DNA from: Vitellaria paradoxa
Taxonomy: Eukaryota; Streptophyta; Magnoliopsida; Ericales; Sapotaceae
Assembly (NCBI GenBank): GCA_019916065.1
Contig: CM034238.1
Coordinates: 5,296,199-5,360,198 of the forward strand
DNA length: 64,000 bases
Direction: 5' to 3'
This document shows, in pieces, positions 45,640 to 57,900 of this stretch. Below the pieces are notes generated by a model. The model saw nothing but the letters and a program-made list of their open reading frames with translations. It did not search any database and had not been told where the DNA came from. Every line of letters starts with the position of its first letter. Position 1 is the first letter of the stretch. A program made the translations under genes and the position numbers.

Positions 45640-47627
45640 AGGGGTGATTTCAAAATTTTATGCTTTGTAAGATGAACAAATTTGGGTAAAGAATAAAGAC
45701 GGTTCCATGATATTATACTTTTTTATTTTTGGTCGTTTGGAGACCACGATGTCTTTTTAGGTAATAAAAGTGAAAGAAACGAGGAAGGTCACGTGAAAGA
45801 CGTACGCTTACATCCTCATATATATCTTTTGGAAACAAAATGTCTGCTTCTATAAGAAAGAATTAAGGATGATCACAAGGAAGGACTTCATGAAGTCACG
45901 AGAACGCCCACAAGTTTGTGATTAACATTGTCACTTTGTTTATGTCATTAATTTAAGAGGCTTTCTATCCAATTTTAGTTTAGGCATGCAAGCAAATACT
46001 AATACTGCCCTTTGACCGCTCGGAAAAAAATGAACAACGGGTAAGGCCTACTTCCACTACTCTCTCTCTCTCTCTCTCTCCCTACCTGAATTGGTAGGCC
46101 GTCCGAATTGTAACATTTTAAGAGTCGACTTTTGTGATGTTTCTGGCGTAATTCAAAAGTGGTTTAAAAAAAATATACATTAAAATATTTGAAAATATAA
46201 ATTGAGACAGACATTTAAATATATATGAAAATCTGATAATAAATTATTTTAAAGAACTGAAATTTTTGGCATATTATACTTTTTAATGTATTTTAGCATA
46301 TATTAGTAAAAATATTATCTCTTTGGTGTTTTATTTTAGTCTCTTAATTTTTTTTTGGGGGGGGGGGGGTCATTTTACAGTATATATATATATATCCTTA
46401 AGTATAAAGAATGTGATCAACATTCAAAGAATTAGAACACGTTCTGTATTTTTTCATTTTTTTTTAAGTTACAACACTGAGAGGAGAGAGGTGCCACCTT
46501 CGTTATAGTTGCCAACCTATGAGAAAGTAGGTGTCCATCAAGCCCCTTCCCCTTCCCCTACGACGCCCAACGATGTCCTTTTCGAAGTGATTGAAAATTT
46601 TGAAAGAAATTCACGCCAAGGTTGGGAAAGCGAAGGTCATTAAGGGTGCGTTTGGCATAATTAACTATTAAGGGGATAAATATTGTGTGCAAATGTTGAC
46701 CTTTTGTCCCCCACCCCCTTTTTAACCCTATTCTCTGAAAAATTAACATTTTATCCTCCACAAGAATGAAAAATATTTAACCCATCAAAGTTTTTATGAA
46801 GTATACCAATCATAGTTAAAATGAATAAAAATCTATAAAAATAATATTTACCTCTCCTTTAATCTCCTAACAAACGCACCGGTTGAAATTTTTATCTGAG
46901 AAATCTGCGTTAAGTAGTTGCACTGAGATACGAGTTAATTCAGCAGTACAGATGCCATCGTCCAAATGTGTAGTTCCAGAGATGATTTTGTTTGATGAAA
47001 ACAGGACATAACAAAGCAAGCAAGTAGCTTTTAAGATTCAAAGCCCCTATTAATTTGTTTTGTTTTGTTTTGTTTGATGCCAGTTGATGTATACTTGATT
47101 TAACAGAAAAGTTCCCACTTAAAGCAAAGCACTGAAGATTCACATGACATATATACAAACCAGAATACATAATTTGCTTGCTCAGACTCACACTTAATTC
47201 TACATAACTGATGCTCAGGTTAGGTTACATGTTGGACGGCCCAGCAACCAGATACAGATCAACACAAAAAGCACCAACACTCAACAAATTCTCAGTCCCA
47301 AACTAATTGAGGTCGATTTGCAGACCAGCTTACTTTATTTGTTAGGTCAGGCTAATGACAAAGCATAACAACTTGAGCAATTGAAATACAAGTCAATAAT
47401 ATATCCAATACCCATAACATTTTACTTATAAAATAAAAATAAAAATAGAAATAAAAATAAAAATAATATACATAATATCCACACAAAATAAAAATAAATG
47501 CTTTTGCACCTTGTTGCAGCTTAGGAGCAGCTCGTTGTGCTGTCACTGTCAAGCTAAAGCTTCTGCCAAGATAATTCATCTTCTATCCAGGATACAACAG
47601 TAATGGTAAAATTGGAACATAACAGAG
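45640..47627. other. Intergenic region between the GT61 and PEPKR2 genes
   Basis: It holds the GT61 promoter side, a CT microsatellite (46060-46080), a T-run/G-run tract (46350-46369), a MITE-like element with ends GGTGCGTTTGGCATA / GGTGCGTTTGTTAGG (46645-46880), and the PEPKR2 3' UTR from about 47300. No gene is recognised. Confidence 0.55.
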
Positions 47628-50600
47628 TCAAAATGCTTCACAGAGGTGGTTAAGGGTCATGTTAGAGGAATGCTCCTGTTGGATTGAGTTGGCAGGGCTG
47701 CATAATCTGCTTCTCTTAGGCTCAGAAATCCTCACACGTGAAATTGCCATAGCCAGGACTTCAACCAAACCACAATCATCATCCTCGGTCTTCTTGTTAG
47801 TTGAATTATCAGATGAGAAAATTAGGCTAGAGTCATCATCGAGAGAGCCGTTGGCAGTCCCCATGTTTCTTTCCATCCCAACCACAGGTATGCCGGTCAG
47901 TTGCTGTGAAGTCAATTTAACATGGTTTTTCATTTTTGACTTAAACTTTAGCGTCCTCAATGTGGGTTCTGTGTAGAACAAAATCCATGGATGGCCTGGA
48001 AAATACACATCAGATTGTAAAATCTATGAAGAGACAAGACACAACTTCCCCATGGCTTTAATCAAAGTGAAAGCAAATTATTTGGATCTTTGCGGTTCTC
48101 AAAAGATGAATAGTTCAAATTGAAACCAAGAAATGAAAACTAAGGCTCCATTGGTACCGTCTTGGAGGTCTAAGGCAATATAAAAAACTCCATCAAATCT
48201 AATGCGTCGTTTTAGATTCAAGCTTGCAAGCTAACTCGATCACGCTAGAGTTCTAAGCTAGTAAACATGGATTTGCCATTATGGGTGCTGTCTGTGAGTC
48301 AAATTCACGAGAGACTTGGACACGCTATAGACATATGTTGGACTCACCTTCTGCTGTGTCATAGACTTGCATTGGACACGCCACAAACTTATTTTGGACA
48401 CATGTTGTACCCACCTTAAAAAAAAAAAATTATTTTTTCCTTATAATTTATTTGTTAACTTTTAAATTATAAAATATAATTTATTGTATTTTTTTTATAT
48501 TTAATGCAATCATTACGTGACTTCTTTGTCTACTTTTAAGATATGAAATATTTATTTTTCAATTTGAGTTAGTGTTATATTGAATTATTTTTATTGTATT
48601 TGAATGAAATATTAATAACTTTTGACAAATAAAAAATATAGGGGGGGTTTGGTTTACAAAACTCCATCAAAAGTTACCAACTTCCTCCAATCAAATTTCA
48701 CTATATATCACTTTTACATCAATTTTTTTGTACTTTTCTTGTACTTTTTTACCATCCAACACCCCCCATAAAAATATTTATATTTTTCCGAAGTCCCTAC
48801 CTTGTCATGTCTTGCAATGTTGAAAATCGCCATGTCGGTGCATCCGTGTTGTGTCGTGTTGGTGTCTCAAGTCAAGGTCAGTGCTTTTTAGGTTCTAAGT
48901 AAGTGGACTCATGGAAGTCATGAGAAAAGTATTTGTTTAGCATGAAATCCAAGATTTGACTCAGCAGTTGAACCAGATGGTCTTCTCCAGGAGTATTTAG
49001 CATGACTTTTATAAGCATAATGAATACATATTTAAAGCCTTTGCCATCTAAGAAAAATGCTGATAATATTAATTTTAAACAGATTTTAGTCATTTCCCTT
49101 TATGTTAAAGACAGCTATAAGTGAAGTCAACCACTTCTTGTACCTAGTCTCACATTAAAAGGCAGCCTAAATAGATAGAAAGGTACGTTGAATCTTACTT
49201 AGTACTTCCTCAGCAGTGAACCTTGCTGAAACATCCCTTGTTAGCATATGAGCAATCAGATCACGAGCAGGTTGGGATACAAATTCCCATGCTCCGCTGC
49301 AAAAATCAAGGTGCACCTTCTTGACAGCCTCAAACACAGCTTCCAAAGAATCACCTTGAAATGGAACCTTACCAACCAAAAGTGCATGGAGAAGGATACC
49401 AGCACCCCAGATATCCACTTTTTCTGAATAATCACCAGCCAAGACTTCAGGGGCAATATAAGCAGGACTTCCGACCACACCTGTCAGGCTTTGACCTGTC
49501 AAAGGGAAGACATGGGTAAAATTTTACCGTTGAGCACAATGAAAACATAGTGGAGAAAACAACAAAATTTACACTGAATTAGAAAGCATGATAATTATAA
49601 AAAATTTCAAGCATCAACTATTGATTGGTTTGACACCAACATACTATCAATCCTGCAGAAACAAAAGTTAAATACAGTGGGTGAAGATTCTCATGGCATA
49701 TGACTGACATGGGAACAATTTTGAAGCCAGTCATCTGTTCAAAGTCAAAAGGATATCTTAAGCAAAAGGCAGTAACCCAGATGTGGAATTAATTGTCCAT
49801 TTCATTTAGCTTATTTTACATGTCACATATTAGCACATATAAGAGTATTCTTCTCCTTTTTCCCCTGTTCAGCTTCAACTTCAAGTGTTCTACATGTGTT
49901 CCTGGTTCAAACTTTTCTCATGAACCTATGGAAATTTAGATGTAAGTTTCTTTGGATGGGGACTAAAACAGAGGACAGATTTGTAAACAAACCAAATAAG
50001 TTTTTAAAAAAAAAAAAAAAAAAGATACATTGTCAAGTGGAACCACAAGCAATCTAGATAACTGAACACAACCAATAAAACTGACAACTAGAAGAACACA
50101 ATACCCAAACTGCAAAGCTGTCTCAGCTATTGTTCAACATAAATTGTAACTCAAAACAATCTCAGATCAGCCACCATTCCCACTATTCATCATGCCCTTT
50201 GCCAAGTGAAAGGTAAATTGTGTAAAGTGGAGGACAAGGGGGAGACAAAGTGAAGATAAAAGGATCAGAATTTCACTAAGTAAAGGTTGACAATCGTTAT
50301 TCAGTACAATGATCTTGCAATAAGCAGCTGGTTTATCAGCATCACCCAATATAAAATAATGCAAAACATACACAAATGAAAACTGGTGTATTTTTACTTC
50401 AACAATGTAGCGAGCAAACCACTCAACATTTTCTTTTCTTTTTTTTTTTGGGGGGGGGGGGGGGGGGGTTGTTGTTTTAACATCACCAAGGAGTTAACAA
50501 TCTAGAGCGAGCCTCTTGGCCCAGTGGCCGAGACCCTCATTCGACCGCTCACCACCTGGGTTCAAAACCCAGGGCCCCCCTCCCCACTTAACTATCAAAA

Positions 50601-51789
50601 AAAAAAAAAAAAAAGGAGTTAACAATCTACTACTGATACTGCATAAAATGTCTACAGAAGTAATGCCCATTATCCAAACAAATTTGAATTAGCTCATTCC
50701 AGTTGCACAAACTGGCTTTATTCAATTTTAGCAAGATCAAATTGTCTATATCATCAGAAAACTTTAAAATGCTTTCTAACATGGATTTTAAGGAACACAA
50801 AAACATTCACCTTTCACAAAGAATTACAGATGCAATATCTACACACACAAGAAACAAGAAGTCACATCAAGAAATCTAGTAAAAAGTTTAAGAACACTAA
50901 TATTAAAACAAGAAAATTAGCATCCATCAAGAGTCTTTTAGCTGTAAAATTACATTAAAGATGCAATGTGGAACAAAATATATTTCTATGCATCTGTGGA
51001 TAGAGCAACAAATTCTGATTAGGAAGAAATTCAGCATTATAGGTAATCACCATTTGAAATTCTTACAGCCAACCCAAAGTCCGCAAGCTTCATTTGTCCA
51101 GAACTTGTAAGGAGGATATTCTCAGGCTTTATGTCCCTGTGAACAACACCCATGTCATGACAATACTTAATAACCAACATCAGTTCCTTAAGTAAGTTGG
51201 CAGCTCCTTGCTCAGAATACCGCTTGTTCCTAGCCATCTGGTCCAGCAATCGTCCCCCAGAACAAAGTTCCATAACAAGATGAAAAGATTCAGCATCCTC
51301 ATATACTGCTTTTAGGGTCACAACACCTGGATGGCCGGAAAGGTGCTGCATTATCTCCACTTCTCGGTGCACAATCTCTTCCCCCTTGCGTAATATCTTA
51401 CAAGCAAACTCTTCTCCACTAGCTTTACTTTGACACAAGATCACAGACCCAAATTTCCCTTGCCCAATCATTGCACCCAGGTCATACTCTCGTTCAATCT
51501 TTGTCTTCCTACCCAGTCGAGTTGCTACATCAATACACCCAATTTTCCTCTTGAGACCCCTTGTTGTCAGATCTGAACATAAGCCTCCACAAGGAGGGAC
51601 AGTGACAACTCCATTAACTACACTCTTATGAGAACCGACAACATCTAAAATAACTTCTTCCTTGCACTTCTTTTGCTGCCTTGAGTAATCTTCCAACAAG
51701 TGTGACCAAATGATTGTTAATGGTTTTGGGCTCTTCTGACATGTTGGTTGAATATCAGCTCCCTTCCTCTTCCTCCCCAAGAACTCCAT
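47628..51789 (-). CDS. PEPKR2: PEPKR2-like serine/threonine kinase (CDPK-CRK superfamily), 3 coding exons
   Basis: PEP-carboxylase-kinase-related kinase; the Arabidopsis counterpart At1g12680 is 470 aa, this one 467. Exons: 51789-51051, 49495-49199, 47995-47628; both joins fall inside codons and restore NGQSLTGVVGSPAY and EEVLSHPWILFYTE. A basic N-terminus (RKRKG) of about 100 residues precedes the kinase domain: GQGKFGSV loop (109-116), Lys131 in FACKIL, HRDIKPEN (Asp219), DFG (237-239), APE (about 261-263). All catalytic residues are intact. There are no EF hands, so it is not calcium-binding, unlike CDPKs. The C-terminal tail has SSLIFSSDNS and an acidic KTEDDD stretch. The start at 51789 is the first ATG directly after a leader-intron acceptor (TTTAG). 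Confidence 0.95.
48641..48767. mobile_element. Short MITE in PEPKR2 intron 2
   Basis: A 127-bp element with ends GGGGGGGTTTGG and CCAACACCCCCC, flanked by ATA on both sides. It sits within an older repeat (48280-48890) full of GGACAC and GTGTC phrases. Confidence 0.6.
50505..50614 (+). mobile_element. Short tRNA-derived SINE with perfect target duplication
   Basis: The target duplication GGAGTTAACAATCTA is at 50490-50504 and 50615-50629, perfect over 15 bp. The insert starts GAGCGAGCCTCTTGG and has an A-box-like GGCCCAGTGGCCGAG and a B-box-like GGGTTCAAAACCC, then a C-rich link and an 18-A tail. It is in PEPKR2 intron 1, antisense to the gene. The perfect duplication and clean A tail suggest a recent insertion. 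Confidence 0.93.
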
Positions 51790-52468
51790 CTAAAGATCCA
51801 AATCAGCAAATCAAACAAAATCTCGAAAAACATAACCAGTCCTAAAAAAGTTTCTCACTGGAAAATCAGCAGCAATATTTCACCTAGAAGTATCTCAGTT
51901 CTCAACCAAACATTGGATCAGCAACAGAAATTCATCTTCCCTTCCTACATTATTCCTTCCCTAAAACGCCCTTAGCCAAACAGCAGTTAATCATCAATCC
52001 TAGCAACTAAGCTACACCAGAAACCAGTGCACCGGAAGGATCGATTTTTGGTTAAATTCTGCAATTTTGGCAAATGGGTATCCATCAAAAAAGATTCATT
52101 CAACTCAACAACAAAAAACCTAGCCCTAGATTCTCCAAAAACAATCAACATGTCAAACAGAAGCATAACCCAAAAAAAAAAAAAAAATTGAAATGAAACT
52201 GCGGGTGAAGGAGAGTTCTGAACCGTTGAACACGAAGAGCTTCTTGGTCTTCTTCTTGCGACCCATGTGAGCCATCAAATCAGGGAAGTTATATATCGAT
52301 GATTTGCGCCGTTCCGCAACGATAATCTACAAAGACAAGGCCAACAGTGTAACAAGCAGATAATCAGCAAGAACCCCAAAAATCAAAACTGAAACCTTGG
52401 AATCTCGAGACAGAAAGAGAGAGATTCGAGGAAAGATCGAATCCGACGACTGGTGATCTTACCTTCAT
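51755..52468 (-). CDS. Upstream ORF in the PEPKR2 leader, spliced
   Basis: ATGAAG at 52468-52463 ends on a good donor (GTAAGATC). The next leader exon, from acceptor TTTGTAG at 52326, continues in frame as IIVAERRKSSIYNFPDLMAH, then MGRKKKTKKLFVFN, to a candidate donor at 52224. Joined to the PEPKR2 exon at 51789, the frame reads DGVLGEEEGS and stops at 51755, overlapping the main start by 35 nt in another frame. Without the last splice it would stop near 52155. The peptide looks protein-like (basic patch, aromatic motif). If the donor were 7 nt earlier it would join the kinase frame as an N-terminal extension. Function unknown; splice choice is inference. Confidence 0.45.
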
Positions 52469-54917
52469 AGAGAAGAAAATCTACACGAGCAATTGGGGAA
52501 GAGGAAACTAGGGCTGTACTTCACTATTACAGCAATCGCCGTAAAGCGAAGTGGGATGATTCCTCAAGAGTCTCAGACAACCCGACACGTGATTCGCAAC
52601 TGTCCCTGTACGGCTGGCGCCACTTATTTATGCTATTCTTTTTTTTATTTTTATTTTTTTAAGAGTAAAATTTACTGTATTAATACATTTGACTACCAAT
52701 GGTATTTGAATTCCTTCTTTAATTTTTCTTTTTAGTCAACATTATTATTTTTTTTTATCCTAACAGAAGAGTTCATTGGACAAATTATATTCTTTCTCCT
52801 AAATAATAATTCGTGATAACAATTAATCCCTTACAATGGTCGAATTGTTAGGCATGATTTGGAAAGTAAAAAAATTATTTTATTTATTTATTTTTTTATA
52901 TAGTTAGTAGTTAGTTACTAAAAAATTAATTTTTTGTGTTTAGGAAAAGAAAAGAAAAAAGTTAACTTTTAATAATTAATTTTGTAACTTTTTATTAATT
53001 TGAACCTTTGAAGGTTTAAAACAAAATTAAAATGTAAGCGTATAAATTTGGTCAACGTAAAAAAGTCAAAAAATAAAAAAGTCATGGATTCCCAAACGGA
53101 ACCTTATCATTTACCACTAAACTATATCCGCTACAATATGATTATTGTATACAAATGAATTTTTTTTGAATAGGGGAATTAGGCATAATCAAGATATGGT
53201 TATAAAAAAAATCATGAGACAAAAATTCCCTTACGTGAATTGATTTATAGATTTACTCATATTTCTCTTAAATGAAGAGGCCTATCTAAATTAAACCAAC
53301 TATCATACAACTTAACTATTTTTTAAAAAAAATAAAAAATAAAAAAACAAAAAACTAAATCCCTTTTTTTTTGGTAATAAAAACTAAAACCCTTTACTGT
53401 TGGTCAAAATTTGTTTAAAAAATAATAATAATAATAATAATAAAATAAGAACATTATTATTTAAAAACAAAAAAATCTTACATCTAAATCATTTAAAAAA
53501 GAAAAAGAAAAAGAAAAAGAGAACTCAAACTAATTACGCTGTTTGATAATATTTTTAGTTTTTAATTTTTTCGTTTATGTTTTAAATTTTTTATTTAGTT
53601 TTCTTATAAAAAATAGGAAAAAAAAACTATGTTTGATATTTTTTTGATTAAATTTTTTATTTTTGATAAAATAAAAAATATCGACCGAAAATTATTTAGT
53701 CAATAAAAAACATGCCAATTAATATTTCTTAACCTTTGGAAAGTCTAGAGTGAAAATATGAACTCAAAAGTAGGGATAAAATAATTATTTTATAGTTTGA
53801 ATTAAATTAGAGTCGAAATTTGCTAAGTTGATAAAAAAAAAAAAAAAAAAACTATTAAAGAGTATTTTTTCTTCCCTTTGAGATGCTCAAAATACGAATT
53901 TGAGCCAAAAATTGACCAAATGACAATATAGTATTGTCATTTGATGGCTCGAGTTCAGACTAGTATAAAATTTGTTAAATTTATATAAAACTTGTTAAAA
54001 AATATTTTTTAACTTTTCGAGATGCCTAAAATGCACTAAGCCAAAAATAGAACATGGAACATTTTACAGCCAAGTTTTGTTTAAACCAAAAGTTGCAATG
54101 TTGATTAGAAATCTAACTTATAGAAAGGTAAAATGCTAATTTAGGCCCAAAATGACATTAGGGGTAAAAAATAATTTTTTATAGTAATATAAATTGACAA
54201 ATGCTTTATAATAGTTGATGAAAAAAATAAAAAATAAAATTTTAAAAAATCGAGCCGACACATCTTTTTTTTCTAATTTCAAATTTGAAAATTGTTTAAA
54301 AATGTTTAGCAACAAAATAGTCACTAAAATAGTTTCGTTTTTAATTTTCAAAATTTTAAAAACAAAAACGTTTGAAAACGGGCCCACCAGTTTGTTTCAT
54401 ACACAATTTTGAACAGTTTACTAAGAAAGATTGCGGTACCGGCAGAAGCAAAATGTGCTTCGATGCGAAAAAAGCAGATACAAGGTTTGAAAGCGCGCAA
54501 AGGGCCATAAACTAGAAATATATGTCATTAACATGAAAACAGGCCTGATTTGAATCAGCAATAAGGTAACCTGCTGATAATCTCCTTTTGAATGCACTAA
54601 CAAGTAGGTATAACTAAGCAAACACTTCCAAAAAAAAAAAATGGAAAAACTATTCCTTTCTTAGTAGAAATAGCAACTCATTAGCAGTCGAAAGAAGTTG
54701 CACCATAGATTGAACACTGAAAGTAAAAAGGAATATAATAAAATTTCAAATCCTGAATTCTGAACTCCATTTGCAGAGCTGCCACAATTTGGACTCTGTG
54801 ACTTATTACTTGGTTAAGTTGCAAGCGTTGTAAGCATGCTTAACAGTCCAAACAACATACACTTGTTCTCAGATATGATGTCGCCCCGAAATTGGACCTG
54901 CATCTGCTTTGATTCAT
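52469..54917. other. Intergenic region between the PEPKR2 leader and the PPR gene
   Basis: 52469-52620 is the PEPKR2 promoter side, with the highest local GC. 52630-54420 is AT-rich with homopolymer runs and no gene. From about 54430 to 54917 it is the PPR 3' UTR in reverse. The text TAATATTTTTAGTTTTTAAT with CGGGCCC at 54380 suggests an old MITE, not bounded. Confidence 0.45.
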
Positions 54918-57900
54918 CTATGTGGTATTGCAGCCCTTCTCCGAGAGAAGCACGTGCAAAGTTTCAGCTGCTTCCATCAACCCGATTTCTCTGAACACTT
55001 TCAAAAGCCTGTTACAGGCAGACAAATCAAAATCTGTGGCAGCAGATTGTTTCCACTGGTCAATAACTTCTCCTGCCTCTTTCAAATGCCCAAGCATGAG
55101 ATATGAAGAAAGAATACACAAATAGTTCCTACTAATCATTTTCTGTTTGGTCATCCTCAAAGATTTCCAGATCTGGTCAAGCTTTTCTTTTTTCCCCAAA
55201 CCGCTATGTAGGATAATTAGGAAGTCATAAGTAATCCATTCTCTCTGTGTAATACCCTTTTCAGTTTCAACCAAAGAGTTGGACTCAGCATTCACTAGAT
55301 AACCTGAAGTAACATAGATTTTTGCCAGGTTTGTGTATCTCACCCAATCTTGATTGGAGCCAGAGTCACGACTCATTTCATCAAGAATCCTATTAACTCC
55401 CTCAATGTCTAACAATGCTGCGGATGAACTTATCCACAGATTGTAAGTGAACAAATCTGGGGCAACCTTCTGCCGTTTCAATTCTTCTATAACAGAAGGA
55501 ACCTTCTCCACCTGCCCAACTGACATATACAAGGTCATTATCTCATTGTACGTGAGGGCACTCAAAGACAAGTTTGCTTCTTTGGCTCTATCATAAAGAT
55601 CCTCAGCTCTTTCAACAAGTTTTGCCCCAGCATAAGAGTGAAGTAGCGCAGTGTAGGTTTCACTAGTTTTTGCAGTGAGAGGTAGACCTTCGAAGTATCG
55701 CTCAGCAGCATCAATGCCAAACACTTTGGTCATCAAGTCAATGCGGACTGCATAGTCAGAGTCCAACAACTCAAACTCTTCATGACTAACCATCCACTCT
55801 GATATCTGAAAGTTCGTACTAGTTACAAACAGTACATAAAAACATTTCAACAAATAAATAAAATGGAAGTATAAAAAATACATGTAATAATACGAAGAAA
55901 AACTGAGCAATTGAACATTAAAGTCAACATGAACAGATTGTCCTGGAGATTACTCATGGTCTAAGAAGCACGGACACCGATTCAGCACACCAGCACAACA
56001 CAACATGACATAGACGCACTAACTCGACAATTTTCAAGAAATATAAGACCCAACAAAAATATATATTTTTATATATATTAGATATTAATATTTTATTCAA
56101 ATATAATAGAAATAATGTAATATATCACTAATTAAATTAAAAACATGTATTTCATAACTTCAAGCTATCAAAGAAATTACACAATGGTAACATTGTATCC
56201 AAAATGATAATAAACTATATTCCACATTTTAAAAGTCAACAAAGAATTTAAAAAAAGTTACTTTTTTAAGGTGAGTCCGACGCGTGTCCAAAACAACCCC
56301 CCCCCCCAAAAAGCAAAAAAAAAAAAAAAGCCAGACATGAGGAAAGTTGAGTTTGACACACAAACACCACCGTTGATGGTGAGTTCGTGCTTCCTAAGTC
56401 ATGGTCTTCCAAGAGTTTTAAAATTTGTAGATAAATGAACATATAAGGTCCAAAAGGTTTCTTCAGGGTGCAACACATTTTGCAGCATATCACTTTTAAA
56501 TGTGAATTGAAAAAACAATCACAATAACAATTGGTCATCTTCATGATGCTATATCAATTTCAACCATTAACATGCTAATTTTTGCCCTTAAAAATGCTTT
56601 TGCCAGAAGGAATCAAACAAATCTCTTTTAGACTGCATCAAGGATTAGAAAATCATTTCTTTTATAATGATGATCAACGTAACACAAGGGAGATGAAGAC
56701 AGTGAATTCTGAATCTTCGAAAGGGTCCCAGAGGTTGATTCGGATCTTCAAAAAGGAGAAAGCATGGAGTGCGGAGATGTATGTGAAAGCAAAGAGAAAA
56801 TGAGACATATATGCGCAGCTTGGGTTGATGAGAGGAGGAAAGAGGGTACTGTTGTGCACAATTTTGAGAGATCCAGGTGTGAGAGTGATGGAATGCCAAT
56901 GTTCAACCTGATGGGAAGGTTGGTGCTTAAGAACCCTGAGCAATCTGAGGGTGAGGATTGGGACTTCTTTGCAGAACTGTTCGCATGATTTGAACCCAGT
57001 GGAAAGGGGCACAGAAGCGAGGAGGTGAGAAGAAGGCTATTCACCAGCGTAGTTGCAGAATCTAGATAGCCTGAAAGGAAGATACGCAGCTCCAAGGTTA
57101 GATGAAGGCCTGATAGACATGTTTGTGTGGAAGGAAAAACAGAGGAAGCGGGGATTTCTAATAAGGTGCTGAATGGGGAGGTTTGGGAACCAGGGGTGGC
57201 TGGAGATCAACACATCAGAGGTAAGAAATTGGGCGATGCGTAAATGGCAGATCCTAGGGAGTATCGAAGTTAGGAAGCTTGGAGAGACCTGTTTTCTATT
57301 TACCTTCAAGTTGACGGAGATGGCCAATGAACTTCGATGAAAACGGTGGAGCCCAAGGGGCAGATGCTGTGCCAACAAAACAAAGTTTTCCCATAAAATG
57401 ACCAATTCACATAGGAAATTGAATGAGATTTCAAAAATCGTAATGGATGGCATAGAGCATGAGGAGGAAGTAGGGGTAAGGCAAATTACAGCAGGTTTCT
57501 AAAACAATTTGTTCATTGAGAGTGAAAGTTGGAGACCGAGGCTAGATGGCTTAGAGTATGACTCTATCGACAGGCAGAGGTGGAAGATCTGATAAAAGCT
57601 TTTGCAGAAGAAGAAGTCTTGTTAGCCTTGAGGCAATTAAATGGGGACAAAGCCCTAGCCAAAAGTTATGACGATGCCTTTATACGTGTCTCGTTGGAAC
57701 ACAATGAAAGCAAACGTGATGGGAGTGTTTATGGAATTTCATGATAGTGGGGAATTTGTACGAAGCATCAAGCCACATTTATTGGTCTGATACCCAAAAA
57801 GGGGGAGTAGTTGACATAAGAGATTTCAGATTGATGAATATGGTATAGTAATGACTATATTTTTGTTCAAGTTTATAGAACAGATGATTTGGAGAGAAAA

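Noticed and set aside
50505..50600. Possible functional tRNA gene
   Set aside because: A- and B-box-like motifs are present but stems do not pair, and an A tail with a target duplication marks a SINE.
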